Assembly (NCBI RefSeq): GCF_026870155.1
Contig: NZ_CP113975.1
Location: forward strand, 3,410,001 to 3,474,000
Length of the DNA: 64,000 nucleotides
Direction of reading: 5' to 3'
DNA from: Flavobacterium marginilacus
GTDB taxonomy: Bacteria; Bacteroidota; Bacteroidia; Flavobacteriales; Flavobacteriaceae
Shown here: piece by piece, positions 18,901-28,276 of the stretch
Position numbering within the stretch: position 1 is the first letter of the stretch
Layout of the letters: each line of letters starts with the position of its first letter
The notes under the pieces: generated by a model
Told to the model about the DNA's origin: nothing
The model's database searches: none
Seen by the model: only the letters and a program-made list of their open reading frames with translations
Made by a program: the position numbers and the translations under genes

Positions 18901-19606
18901 TGAAATGGCAAATGCAATGTACTTGGCAGGATTTGATGTAAAAGACGTTCACATGACCGATTTGATTTCGGGACGTGAAACTCTGGAAGATATTCAGTTC
19001 ATCGGAGCGGTTGGAGGTTTCTCCAATTCGGATGTTTTGGGTTCTGCCAAAGGATGGGCAGGAGCTTTCAAATACAACGAAAAAGCAAATACAGCATTAA
19101 AAAACTTCTTCAAAAGAGAAGATACTTTATCTGTCGGAATCTGTAATGGATGCCAATTGTTCATGGAATTGGAAGTAATCAATCCTGAACACGAAATTCA
19201 CGGAAAAATGCTTCATAATGAAAGCCATAAACACGAAAGTATCTTTACTTCGGTAAAAATCCAGGAAAACAAATCGGTAATGTTATCGACTTTGGCAGGA
19301 AGCACACTTGGAGTCTGGGTTTCGCATGGTGAAGGAAAATTCAATTTGCCTTACGCAGAAGACCAATACAATATCGTTGGTAAATACGGGTATGAAGGAT
19401 ATCCTGCTAACCCAAATGGTTCAGCTTTCAACACTGCAATGATGTGTGATATAACAGGACGTCACTTGGTGATGATGCCTCACATCGAGCGTTCGACTTT
19501 CCAATGGAACTGGGCCAATTATCCAAAAGACAGAAATGACGAGGTTACGCCTTGGCACGAAGCTTTTGTCAATGCTAAAAAATGGATTGACAATACAAAC
19601 AAATAA
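15947..19606 (+). CDS. purL: Phosphoribosylformylglycinamidine synthase, single-chain form
   Basis: 1219 residues, the fused PurL form. It has an N-terminal PurS-like/FGAR-binding domain, then tandem AIR-synthase-type halves ([73 protein letters not shown]-type motif, [12 protein letters not shown]), and a C-terminal class-I glutamine amidotransferase domain from about 990 ([15 protein letters not shown]; nucleophile Cys near residue 1066 in [10 protein letters not shown]; His/Glu in [13 protein letters not shown]). It converts FGAR to FGAM in purine synthesis using glutamine and ATP. Confidence 0.97.
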   Translation: [1219 protein letters not shown]

Positions 19607-19638
19607 TTCTCTTAATATTTAAGATCTTATTTTCCAGT

Positions 19639-19675
19639 AACCGTCTCTTATTTTTTTTAGAGACGGTTTTTTTTT
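19639..19675 (+). terminator. purL terminator
   Basis: AACCGTCTCT (19639-19648) and AGAGACGGTT (19659-19668) form a 10-bp stem followed by a long T tract. Confidence 0.9.
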
Positions 19676-20017
19676 GCCTAACTATTTTTATATGCCTATG
19701 CTTAACTAATACCAAGTATTTTTTTATAAGTCTTTTTAGTAAATTCTCAAAAAAATCTACAACAATATCTTCAAAATTCATTTTATTATTCTGAATAAAA
19801 AAATGTTCAAAAAAAGTCTGGCGATATAATTTCTATTCTGTTTTTCTATTAAATTTTGAACTATATTCGCCAAAAAAAGAAAAGGCATTACAATCAAATA
19901 AGACTTTAGCAATTAAAATTTTATTTGCCTTACAGCCTGTCTCCTGCAATATCAGAGACGTTTTTTTTATGAATAATTTTAGTTCTAAATCACAAAATAA
20001 TTTTTAAAAAGCCCCCA
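19676..20017. other. AT-rich intergenic region with a second weak terminator-like hairpin
   Basis: No convincing gene. GTCTC (19939-19943) and GAGAC (19955-19959) followed by eight T residues resemble a degraded copy of the purL terminator about 300 bp upstream. The remainder is very AT-rich upstream sequence for the gene at 20018. Confidence 0.5.
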
Positions 20018-20902
20018 ATGAATTTTTTAAAAAAACCATTTTTAGTTTTAAGCTTACTGCTCGTTATCAATTCTGTATCTGCACAATCTGCTGATGTATT
20101 AATGAGAATAAATCCTTTGCTTGAATTAGGTGTAAACACCCAGCTGTTAAAATTAAAAGGAAACGTAAAAGAAATGCAGGAACATAAATTTGCAACAGAT
20201 GTCCAAGGTCATACGGCAAACGATTCTGCATCAGTAAGTAATATATATAAGTTTGACACAAATGGTTTAACAAAAGAAATTGAAGAAACACTGAGAAATC
20301 AGCAATCAAAAAAGAGCTTCTTCAGTTACACTAACAAAGGTTTTGTCTCTCATATCGATATTGAGACAACACTTATATTACACCAAAAAGACACAACCAA
20401 TACCGATACCATCAATACAGCTGAAAAAGATCCTGTTTTTTCTGCAGTAGATTATAAGTACGTTCAAAAGAAAAATATTTTATTTAAAGGCGAAGATTAT
20501 ATAGAAGGAATGCCAAAAAAAGTAACTGCCCGAAAGGAATACTTCTACCATTTTAATGATGACAACCAAATTTTCCAAGTAGATTACCAGACTAATGATT
20601 TAGTTACCAAATACAGCTACGACAGCAATGGATTAATTAATGAATCTCTGACTACAAAATCTGGAATGCCATTTTCTAAAAATATTTACAAATACGACCG
20701 CAACAGCAGACTTACCAATATAGTAACCATTAATTCGGACAATGCAACAAAATACCCAAATGAAGAAACAGTTTTCTCTTACAAACTTGATTCCAACGGA
20801 AATGCAGTTGAGAAAAAAGTAAAAAGCTACATTTATACACCGCAGGGAAGCAAGAAGTTTAATGAAGGCTATTTATATCTTTATAATTACACCTATTTAT
20901 AG
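20018..20902 (+). CDS. Secreted protein with YD/RHS-like beta repeats, function unknown
   Basis: 294 residues with a signal peptide (MNFLKKPFLVLSLLLVINSVSAQ). The mature part contains repeated Y-x-Y-D-x-N-G units (YKFDTNGLTKEIEE, TKYSYDSNGLINES, NIYKYDRNSRLTNI, FSYKLDSNGNAVEKK) like the YD/RHS beta-strand repeat, but far too few for a toxin shell. No catalytic motif is seen. Probably a periplasmic or exported protein; the next gene, also a small secreted protein, may be functionally linked. Confidence 0.7.
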   Translation: MNFLKKPFLVLSLLLVINSVSAQSADVLMRINPLLELGVNTQLLKLKGNVKEMQEHKFATDVQGHTANDSASVSNIYKFDTNGLTKEIEETLRNQQSKKSFFSYTNKGFVSHIDIETTLILHQKDTTNTDTINTAEKDPVFSAVDYKYVQKKNILFKGEDYIEGMPKKVTARKEYFYHFNDDNQIFQVDYQTNDLVTKYSYDSNGLINESLTTKSGMPFSKNIYKYDRNSRLTNIVTINSDNATKYPNEETVFSYKLDSNGNAVEKKVKSYIYTPQGSKKFNEGYLYLYNYTYL

Positions 20903-21018
20903 TTTTTTATCTAAAACCTGCTTTGTATCTTAGCCAAAACTCAAGAATAAATACTTAACAAAAAATTAAAAAGTGATGCCCTTTACTCTTTAATTCTTCT
21001 ATAATTTAACCTACAGCC

Positions 21019-21462
21019 ATGAAAAATTTTACATTACTGCTTACAGCGCTTCTACTGAGTGCCTCAAATTCTTTTGCCCAAATTAAAATTACAAAAATCA
21101 AAGACAAAGGAAAAGATCATTATCTGGCAAATGTTATTGGTTACCCGATTACCGGCATTTACACCTATGTGAATCAAATTGCGCCTACAACAATTCTTAA
21201 CGAAGACGGAACTGGAATTATGCAAAACGAAGACTTAACCAAAGAAAATATCATTTGGGGAATTGAATGTTCCGAAGCAGGAATTCCTATTTTCAAGGAA
21301 GGATTCAATAGTGCTACATATTCTTTTTGGTACAAAAAAAACACTTCAGCACATTCTAAGTCAAATGATAAAAACGAATGGATACTGCAGCAGTTTTCCA
21401 TTCATTATGACAAAAAGAAAATGTTCATCTCAGGCGAACGCGTAAAAGAATATATTGAATAA
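21019..21462 (+). CDS. Small secreted protein of unknown function
   Basis: 147 residues with signal peptide ending SNSFAQ. The mature part is beta-rich (YPITGIYTYVNQIAPTTILNEDGTGIMQ, WGIECSEAGIPIF, SATYSFWYKKN) and resembles small lipocalin- or copper-resistance-like barrels only vaguely. No family recognised. It ends before a strong terminator. Confidence 0.65.
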   Translation: MKNFTLLLTALLLSASNSFAQIKITKIKDKGKDHYLANVIGYPITGIYTYVNQIAPTTILNEDGTGIMQNEDLTKENIIWGIECSEAGIPIFKEGFNSATYSFWYKKNTSAHSKSNDKNEWILQQFSIHYDKKKMFISGERVKEYIE

Positions 21463-21555
21463 TTATTCTTTAACTCAATCAATTATTCTGAAAAATGAAA
21501 AAATAATCATTTTGAGATAAAATCTGGATCGATAAAAGCTGTTAAAATAAGTACT

Positions 21556-21589
21556 AAAAAAGCGTTCATCTAAAAATGAACGCTTTTTT
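21556..21589 (+). terminator. Rho-independent terminator
   Basis: AAAAAGCGTTCAT pairs with ATGAACGCTTTTT around a short A-rich loop, followed by T residues. Confidence 0.9.
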
Positions 21590-21712
21590 GCTTATTACAA
21601 ATAACTAATTAATAATCAATACATTAAAATTAAAATTCATTTTTTTATTGAAGCATTATTACTACATTTACAACGGCCTTTATTTTTAAAACACACTTAA
21701 AACTCAAAAAGT

Positions 21713-23473
21713 ATGACAAATAAAACCTTTAGAATCGGAATATGTATGGCAGGAGCAGTCTCTGCAGGTGCCTATACTGCAGGCGTAATGGATTATATAA
21801 TGGAAGCTTTGAGCGAATGGGAAAAAAGAAAAGGACAGCCAAATGTACCCAGCCATAAAGTAGTCATACCAATAATGGGAGGAGCTTCGGCTGGCGGAAT
21901 GACATCTTTATTAACAGCCAGTACAATAAACAATGAAATCAAACCAGTTCCTTTACCAAACAAATCAAATCTTCTGGACGAACATCCCGAAAACAAACTC
22001 TATCATAGCTGGGTTGACTTAACAGAAAAAGATATGTTTCTGAAAATGCTCGATCCCTCAGACATTTCATCAGGTAATGTGGTATCGCTTCTCAACTCCA
22101 ATTTCATAGATGATATCGCTGTAAAAATGATACAATCGGATATAAAAAAATGGAAAGCAGCACCACCCTTTTTTGAAATGCCTGTGAAAATATTCACTAC
22201 ACTTTCTAACTTAAACGGATTTAATTACAATACCGATTTTAACGGAGGCATCCGAAAAGAAAAATACAATATGGCAGTCCATAATGACTATGCTTGTTTT
22301 GAACTTTTTGACGAAAATACACAAACTCCTCAAACATTGGGCTGGATGCCGTTGAATTTCAAAACCGGAGATTTTATAAAAACTGCACGAGATGCGGCAA
22401 TGGCTACTGGAGCATTTCCTGTCGGTCTAAAATCAAGAATTCTGGAAAGAGACTCATCATATGTAAATGCTATTCCGTGGCTAAAAGACATTTTCCAGAA
22501 TAGTCCAGTTACCGAAAATCCGCTAAAAACACTAAATGTTGATGGAGGAATGATAAACAATGAACCTTTTGAAAAAGTGAGATATCTGCTGGATGAAATT
22601 ACAATAGAGCAAAGAGATTCCGAATATAAAACCCTGAATAAGGATGAAAAACAAGAATTCCTTAATGAGATTAACTCACTTTACAAAAATTTTGAAAATA
22701 CGGTTTTAATGATTGATCCTTTCCCTAGTCTGGATAAAACAGAAGACTTTAATTACAGTCAAAACCTAACGAATATTATATCCGAAACTTTTTCGGCAAT
22801 GACAGCCCAAATGCGTGCAAAACCAATAAATTACCGCAGCGCAATGGAACAGGAGGATGCCAGTCAATTTATAATTTCTCCTTCTCGAAAAAGAGAAGAT
22901 ATCGATGGTACGTTCAAAGATTTTTTTGGAGAAAAAGCAATCGCTTGTGGGACAATGGGCGGATTTGGCGGTTTTTTGAATAAAGAATTTAGAATTCATG
23001 ACTACTTTTTAGGAAAATACAATTGCGAAATGTTTTTGAGAAAGTATTTTACAATTCCAGAAGATGCACTGCTGGCAAACCCAATATTTTCAGAAGGATA
23101 CAGCGGAGTCGATAAAAGCAAATATGCAGTTGTAGGTGCCGATGGAAAAAGAAGCTATCCGATTATCCCCATTTTCAAGCCCGAAGCAGCACCAGATACA
23201 TTCCCGATACCTACTTTTTCCTGTGGAGGAAATTGGCCAAAAGTCTCTGAAAATTTCATCAACGGATATGAAAAACCAGTAAAAAACAGAGCCGAAAAAA
23301 TTATATTAAATATTGTAAAACTAAGTTCGGCAACTCTTTTCCTGCTAAAAGTTGGTTCTTTTGCAATACTCAATAAAATAATATGGAAAAAAGTGGCCAG
23401 CTCAATTAAAAACTCTCTTTACAAATCGAATCTAATAAGCAATTATTCTCCAAATCGAGAGGAAACGTATTAA
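21713..23473 (+). CDS. Patatin-like phospholipase
   Basis: 586 residues. Patatin catalytic features: oxyanion AGAVSAGAYTAGVMDY (about residues 12-27), nucleophile elbow GGASAGG with Ser near residue 59, and the dyad Asp in LNVDGGMINNEPFEKV (about residue 277). The region beyond 330 is not conserved in small patatins. A hydrophobic stretch near 540-560 (LSSATLFLLKVGSFAILNK) may touch membranes. Expected activity: acyl hydrolysis of phospholipids. The nearby acyl-CoA ligase would be suited to re-activate released fatty acids, which is contextual inference. Confidence 0.85.
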   Translation: MTNKTFRIGICMAGAVSAGAYTAGVMDYIMEALSEWEKRKGQPNVPSHKVVIPIMGGASAGGMTSLLTASTINNEIKPVPLPNKSNLLDEHPENKLYHSWVDLTEKDMFLKMLDPSDISSGNVVSLLNSNFIDDIAVKMIQSDIKKWKAAPPFFEMPVKIFTTLSNLNGFNYNTDFNGGIRKEKYNMAVHNDYACFELFDENTQTPQTLGWMPLNFKTGDFIKTARDAAMATGAFPVGLKSRILERDSSYVNAIPWLKDIFQNSPVTENPLKTLNVDGGMINNEPFEKVRYLLDEITIEQRDSEYKTLNKDEKQEFLNEINSLYKNFENTVLMIDPFPSLDKTEDFNYSQNLTNIISETFSAMTAQMRAKPINYRSAMEQEDASQFIISPSRKREDIDGTFKDFFGEKAIACGTMGGFGGFLNKEFRIHDYFLGKYNCEMFLRKYFTIPEDALLANPIFSEGYSGVDKSKYAVVGADGKRSYPIIPIFKPEAAPDTFPIPTFSCGGNWPKVSENFINGYEKPVKNRAEKIILNIVKLSSATLFLLKVGSFAILNKIIWKKVASSIKNSLYKSNLISNYSPNREETY

Positions 23474-23626
23474 AAACGAGGGAGAAACAGTTTTTTGAGG
23501 TAATTTTAAGAAAACGATTTCGCTGATTACCAATATTGTAATTATATCCGCTGTAATTAATCCGCATAAAATAAAAAATATTATTAATTTTTATTTAATT
23601 TGCGATACAATTTAATAATCGCCATA

Positions 23627-25408
23627 ATGATAAAGATCACCAGACTCTTTGATTTTCCTTACTATCAGCTAGAAAATTACAACAAATCAGATGCTTTGGT
23701 GACAAAGCAAAACGGAGTTTGGGAGAAAACCTCAACCCAGGAATATATAGATAAAGCAAATGCTGTTTCGAGAGCACTGCTAAGAATGGGCGTACAGAAA
23801 AATGATAAGATTGCAGTCATTTCCAGCAATAACAGAACAGAATGGCATATTATGGATGTTGGTGTTTTACAGACAGGCGCTCAAAATGTCCCTATATATC
23901 CAACCATTACCGAAGAAGATTATGAATATATCCTGAATCATTCGGAGGCCGTGTATGTATTCGTTTCGGATATAGAAGTTTTCAATAAAGTCAACAATAT
24001 AAGAGCCAATGTTCCTTCGCTAAAAGAGATTTATTCTTTTAATGAAATTGATGGATGCAAAAATTGGAATGAATTGCTGAAATCAGGTGAAGACAAAAGC
24101 AATCAGAATATTTTAGAAAATATAAAAAACAATGTAAATCCAGAAGATTTAGCCACAATCATTTATACTTCGGGAACAACCGGAAGACCTAAAGGCGTAA
24201 TGCTTTCTCATAAAAATATTGTTTCCAATGTTTTGGACAGTGCAGACAGAATCCCTTTTGATCCAGGAGTAAGCCGTGCTTTGAGTTTCCTTCCTATCTG
24301 CCATATTTATGAGCGAATGGTAACTTATATTTATCAGTTTTATGGCTGTTCTATTTATTTTGGCGAATCCATAGAAAAAATATCCGATAATATAAAAGAA
24401 GTAAGACCATCAGTAATGACTGGCGTACCAAGACTTATTGAGAAAGTTTACGAAAAGATTATTGCCAAAGGTGCTGACCTGACCGGAATCAAAAAGAAAC
24501 TTTTCTTTTGGGCTGTTGAAGTGGGTTTGAAATATGAGCCTTATGGCGTAAACGGATTCTGGTATGAGCTACAGTTAAAACTAGCCCGAAAACTGATTTT
24601 CAGCAAATGGAAAGAAGGACTTGGCGGAAAATTAGATTTAATAGTAAACGGAAGTGCTGCATTACAGCCAAGATTAGCAAGAGTTTTTGCCGCTGCAGAA
24701 ATATACATTATGGAAGGCTACGGATTATCTGAAACTTCTCCTGTAATATCTGTAAATGATTTTAGAAACAAAGGCTTTAAAATTGGCACTGCCGGTAAAA
24801 TCATAAATAATGTAGAAGTAAAAATTGCCGAAGACGGCGAAATCCTCTGCAAAGGTCCAAATGTAATGATGGGCTATTACAAAGACCCTGAAAAAACAGC
24901 CGAAGCCATAATTGACGGTTATTTTCATACTGGAGATATCGGAAATGTTGATAAAGACGGATTTTTATCGATTACTGACCGCAAAAAAGAAATGTTTAAA
25001 ACCTCTGGAGGAAAATATATTGCTCCTCAGCTTATTGAAAACACGATGAAACAGTCTCGTTTTATCGAACAGATTATGGTAATTGGTGACGGTGAAAAAA
25101 TGCCTGGCGCATTCATACAGCCGAGTTTTGAATTTGTCAAAGAATGGGCTAAATTACATTCGGTTCAATTAGGCACAACCAATCAGGAGATTATTTCCAA
25201 CCCAAAAGTGATAGAAAGAATCCAGCAGGAAGTTGATACTCTAAACGAAAAATTCGGAAACTGGGAACAGGTCAAACGTTTTGAATTAACTGCTGATGTC
25301 TGGTCAATAAACGGCGGACATCTCACTCCTACTCTAAAATTAAAGCGTAAAATCATCAAAGAAATTTACAAAGATCTTTATCAAAAAATTTACGGGCATA
25401 CACTGTAA
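23627..25408 (+). CDS. Long-chain fatty-acid-CoA ligase (AMP-forming)
   Basis: 593 residues from the ATG at 23627, preferred over an upstream in-frame TTG because the family starts near IKITRLFDFPYYQ. ANL-superfamily motifs: P-loop TIIYTSGTTGRPKGVM (about 179-194), YGLSETSPVISV (about 365), the DGYFHTGDIG Asp, and the ITDRKKEMFKTSGGKYIAP hinge. The catalytic Lys lies in GGHLTPTLKLKRK. It activates fatty acids via acyl-AMP for lipid synthesis or beta-oxidation. Confidence 0.93.
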   Translation: MIKITRLFDFPYYQLENYNKSDALVTKQNGVWEKTSTQEYIDKANAVSRALLRMGVQKNDKIAVISSNNRTEWHIMDVGVLQTGAQNVPIYPTITEEDYEYILNHSEAVYVFVSDIEVFNKVNNIRANVPSLKEIYSFNEIDGCKNWNELLKSGEDKSNQNILENIKNNVNPEDLATIIYTSGTTGRPKGVMLSHKNIVSNVLDSADRIPFDPGVSRALSFLPICHIYERMVTYIYQFYGCSIYFGESIEKISDNIKEVRPSVMTGVPRLIEKVYEKIIAKGADLTGIKKKLFFWAVEVGLKYEPYGVNGFWYELQLKLARKLIFSKWKEGLGGKLDLIVNGSAALQPRLARVFAAAEIYIMEGYGLSETSPVISVNDFRNKGFKIGTAGKIINNVEVKIAEDGEILCKGPNVMMGYYKDPEKTAEAIIDGYFHTGDIGNVDKDGFLSITDRKKEMFKTSGGKYIAPQLIENTMKQSRFIEQIMVIGDGEKMPGAFIQPSFEFVKEWAKLHSVQLGTTNQEIISNPKVIERIQQEVDTLNEKFGNWEQVKRFELTADVWSINGGHLTPTLKLKRKIIKEIYKDLYQKIYGHTL

Positions 25409-25429
25409 ATAGTTTGACATACTAAAAAA

Positions 25430-25465
25430 TAAAGTCCTGACGGTTTTCTGTCGGGATTTTTTTTT
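25430..25465 (+). terminator. Terminator after the acyl-CoA ligase gene
   Basis: AAGTCCTGAC and GTCGGGATTT form a stem with a G-T pair around a short loop, followed by a long T tract. Confidence 0.8.
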
Positions 25466-25567
25466 AACAAAACTTTTAATTCGAAATAACAGAAATTCTT
25501 TAAATAATTCTATTTTTGAAAGAACGCAGATAAATAAACTTCTTGTTATTACTATTTACAAAAAACT

Positions 25568-26422
25568 ATGAAACAATACACAGAAATCATTGACTGGATG
25601 GAAGTTTGGGAATTTTCCAAACAATTTATTTTGCCAAATATCGGGTTGTTTCTATTTTGGACAGTACTGTTTGTTATGCTCGGACTAATTTTGAGCATCG
25701 TTTTGAATATTGTTTTGTACAGAAAAAACTTTTTTGACCGTGACAAAAAATATTACAACTGGATTGTAAAACTATGGATTCCTTATTTGATAATTGTTTT
25801 TCTGTATTTCTTCAGTATGATTGGTCTGCTGTACGGAGGGCATTCCATTATGGAAAAAGAAAATAAAAATATAGCAGCACATATTTATTCGAATACAATT
25901 GGGACTGCTTTTTCATCAGAGAAAGAAAAAAAAGATTTTTTGCATTCCCTCCAAAACATATCCAATTCTTCAGAAGGTGTCAGCAGATCCATGGCACAAG
26001 CTCTGGCTGTTTATATCAAACAAAATAACAGTGGCTTTGCATCTGTAGATAAACTTAAGAATTCCTCGACCTCCTATCTGCTCAAAAAATACGAATCAGA
26101 TGTTTATAGCGCCTGTGTATACGGTTTCATGAAAGTGGCGGATGATAAGGCAGATATGAAAAACGTAAAAAACATTGATTACGCTCAATTCAAATCTCTT
26201 TTAAAAAAATTAGATCAGGCAGAACCTCAAAAAATTGAACTTTCATTACAATCTGAAATGGGACATAAACTGCAGTCTGTCCTTGATTTTGTTTTTAAAG
26301 AAATCCTGAAACATGAATTACTATTTTTCGTGTTTTTTCTATCACTTCCCTTTATTGAATACCTGATTTATTCCAGACTTGTAAAAAGACCGGAAACTGA
26401 TCAGAATACAGCTTCTGTCTGA
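25568..26422 (+). CDS. Integral membrane protein of unknown function
   Basis: 284 residues. Three hydrophobic segments are visible: about 22-45 (GLFLFWTVLFVMLGLILSIV), about 66-90 (LWIPYLIIVFLYFFSMIGLL) and about 250-270 (LLFFVFFLSLPFIEYLIY). The central 150 residues are soluble and helical. No recognised domain and no informative neighbour. Confidence 0.7.
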   Translation: MKQYTEIIDWMEVWEFSKQFILPNIGLFLFWTVLFVMLGLILSIVLNIVLYRKNFFDRDKKYYNWIVKLWIPYLIIVFLYFFSMIGLLYGGHSIMEKENKNIAAHIYSNTIGTAFSSEKEKKDFLHSLQNISNSSEGVSRSMAQALAVYIKQNNSGFASVDKLKNSSTSYLLKKYESDVYSACVYGFMKVADDKADMKNVKNIDYAQFKSLLKKLDQAEPQKIELSLQSEMGHKLQSVLDFVFKEILKHELLFFVFFLSLPFIEYLIYSRLVKRPETDQNTASV

Positions 26423-26491
26423 CTTTTATTAATCGAAATAATTTAACCAAAAGTAAAAAGGCAGCCTTTTACTTTTGGAACAAATACTTTT

Positions 26492-28276
26492 TTATTTTCT
26501 TTTTACTTTAAGTTTATAATACATTACATCTTTGATGATAGATTTATTCTTTTTGTTAAAATAAATTAACTCAGAAACAATTTCAGGTCTTTTGTTAACT
26601 CTATCAGCTACAATTTCATAGGCAATGTTTTTAGTTATTCCTTCTAAATTCTGATTCCTTTTAAACTCATGTTTCATTACCTGCAGAAACATTTCAGAAT
26701 TCTCCGGCGACACCTCTGCATTGTAAATTGATATTATGGATTCTGATAATTTTTCAGTCGATTTGATGTTTACAAAATAGTTGTTTAAACAATTGGCCGC
26801 ATCTTTGTTGTTTTTCCAGCCTGTCAAAAGTATCTCCTGTGCTTCGTTTATATCATTGATTTTATCTTTGTAAATAAAGGAAGCTTTCACGTATTGGTTA
26901 TTCCTTTTATAATTTTCTATAACTATACTATAATGCTTGTCAGCCTCTTCTTTGTTTTTCAAAATACTATACAAATCACCTACTTTTTCATGCTGGTTAA
27001 GTTCAATATATAGTTCGATTGCCTGTTTGTAAACATGTCCTTTTTCATAACATTCGGCAGATTTGTGTTTATTATTCAAGTATTTTAAATAAATAGCAGC
27101 AGCTTCACTATACAATTCTCCTTTTTCAAGTACCTCCGCCGCCTTAGAATGATTTTTAAGCAGTTTCATATAAATATGTGCTGCTTTTATGTAATCTTTC
27201 TTTTCAATAAACTTCTCTGCCAGTTTTTCATACCGGCTTTGAATAGTCGCAAACCTTTCAGAATCAATTAAAGCAGAACTTCCTCCCGAATATTTTTTAG
27301 ATTGGGAATAGTCTATAGAAGGACTGGAAGAGTAGCTGCTATTTATTGCCATTACAACAATTAAAGCGAGCAGTAAAATGACGATAAATATTACTACAAC
27401 TGGGTTAGCACCTAAATGTACACTGTTAAAATCACATCCTCTGATATTAAATAGAATGAATAGTACAAAAATTATCCTAAAAACAATTACATAAGATTCG
27501 CTTCCTGATCTATTAAATATATTCTCTTTGCCTCCTGCAAAAGAGCCTCCGCCGGAATTATTTCCTTCAAAAGAAAACTGTCCATTATAACCTCCTCTTG
27601 CTGAACCTAATATATCGAGCGGAATTGCCATTTTTAAAGCTAATTCTGGATTTTCATCAAAAAATTTTAAGAACTTATCCATCTCATCTTGGTTTCCTTT
27701 CATAATCTCCCGCAGATCAAAAGGCAGCTCATTCATGGCTTCTTCTTCTGAAAACGGCTGTTCAATAACCTCTAAAACCTTTTCGGGATCTACTTCATAA
27801 CGCAATGACGAAATATACTGAGGTATGGCAATTGTTTTTGATGGCTGCTGTATTTCAGTATTCCTTACAACTGGTGTTTCTAGTATATCTATCCACGAAA
27901 CTTCCTCTTTTAATTCAATCAAACCAATTTCAGGATGCAAAAAATGATAGTTTTCTGAAAACAGGTTATGCCATTCAGTTTTTGTCAATTGCGGTGTCAC
28001 GATTGCATTTTCAGGGATAAATAATTTATTTTCAATCAATTGACAAAAATTATTTTTACCAATCTCATCAATTTTACTTTTCTCCTGATTAAATACTATC
28101 AAACAGCCAAATAACTCATTAGCACGAATAGCCGGAACGGGGAAAATTTTTACTGCGTCAAGAGTTAACCCTAAATTTTGAACTTCACGAAGCCATACTT
28201 CCGCTGAGGCACTTTTAATTAAAATGCCTCCCTTCGGATATGTATTTTTAGAATTTATTCTAAGTTTAAGTTCCAT
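26492..28276 (-). CDS. bpX6-like N-terminal domain, two membrane helices and TPR-like repeats; last gene of the MoxR-vWA operon
   Basis: 594 residues. The N-terminal 150 form a beta/alpha domain (GGILIKSASAEVWLREVQNLGL) that I tentatively match to the bpX6 family of MoxR-vWA-beta-propeller ternary systems. Residues 240-260 are Gly-rich, followed by two hydrophobic helices (about 262-280 and 290-315). Residues 335-560 are TPR-like helical repeats (EKFIEKKDYIKAAHIYMKLLKNHSKAAEVLEKGELYSEAA is one unit pair). The protein likely anchors the system in the membrane and recruits partners. Its start overlaps the upstream gene by 11 bp. Family assignment is by recalled architecture. Confidence 0.65.
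   Translation of the reverse strand: MELKLRINSKNTYPKGGILIKSASAEVWLREVQNLGLTLDAVKIFPVPAIRANELFGCLIVFNQEKSKIDEIGKNNFCQLIENKLFIPENAIVTPQLTKTEWHNLFSENYHFLHPEIGLIELKEEVSWIDILETPVVRNTEIQQPSKTIAIPQYISSLRYEVDPEKVLEVIEQPFSEEEAMNELPFDLREIMKGNQDEMDKFLKFFDENPELALKMAIPLDILGSARGGYNGQFSFEGNNSGGGSFAGGKENIFNRSGSESYVIVFRIIFVLFILFNIRGCDFNSVHLGANPVVVIFIVILLLALIVVMAINSSYSSSPSIDYSQSKKYSGGSSALIDSERFATIQSRYEKLAEKFIEKKDYIKAAHIYMKLLKNHSKAAEVLEKGELYSEAAAIYLKYLNNKHKSAECYEKGHVYKQAIELYIELNQHEKVGDLYSILKNKEEADKHYSIVIENYKRNNQYVKASFIYKDKINDINEAQEILLTGWKNNKDAANCLNNYFVNIKSTEKLSESIISIYNAEVSPENSEMFLQVMKHEFKRNQNLEGITKNIAYEIVADRVNKRPEIVSELIYFNKKNKSIIKDVMYYKLKVKRK

Noticed and set aside
19575..19781. 68-codon minus-strand frame over the purL terminator
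   Set aside because: It runs through the terminator and the 3' end of purL; Lys/Arg-rich low-complexity translation.
20018..20902. RHS toxin
   Set aside because: Only a few YD-like units, no RHS core or toxin tip, and a plain signal peptide on a 294-residue protein.
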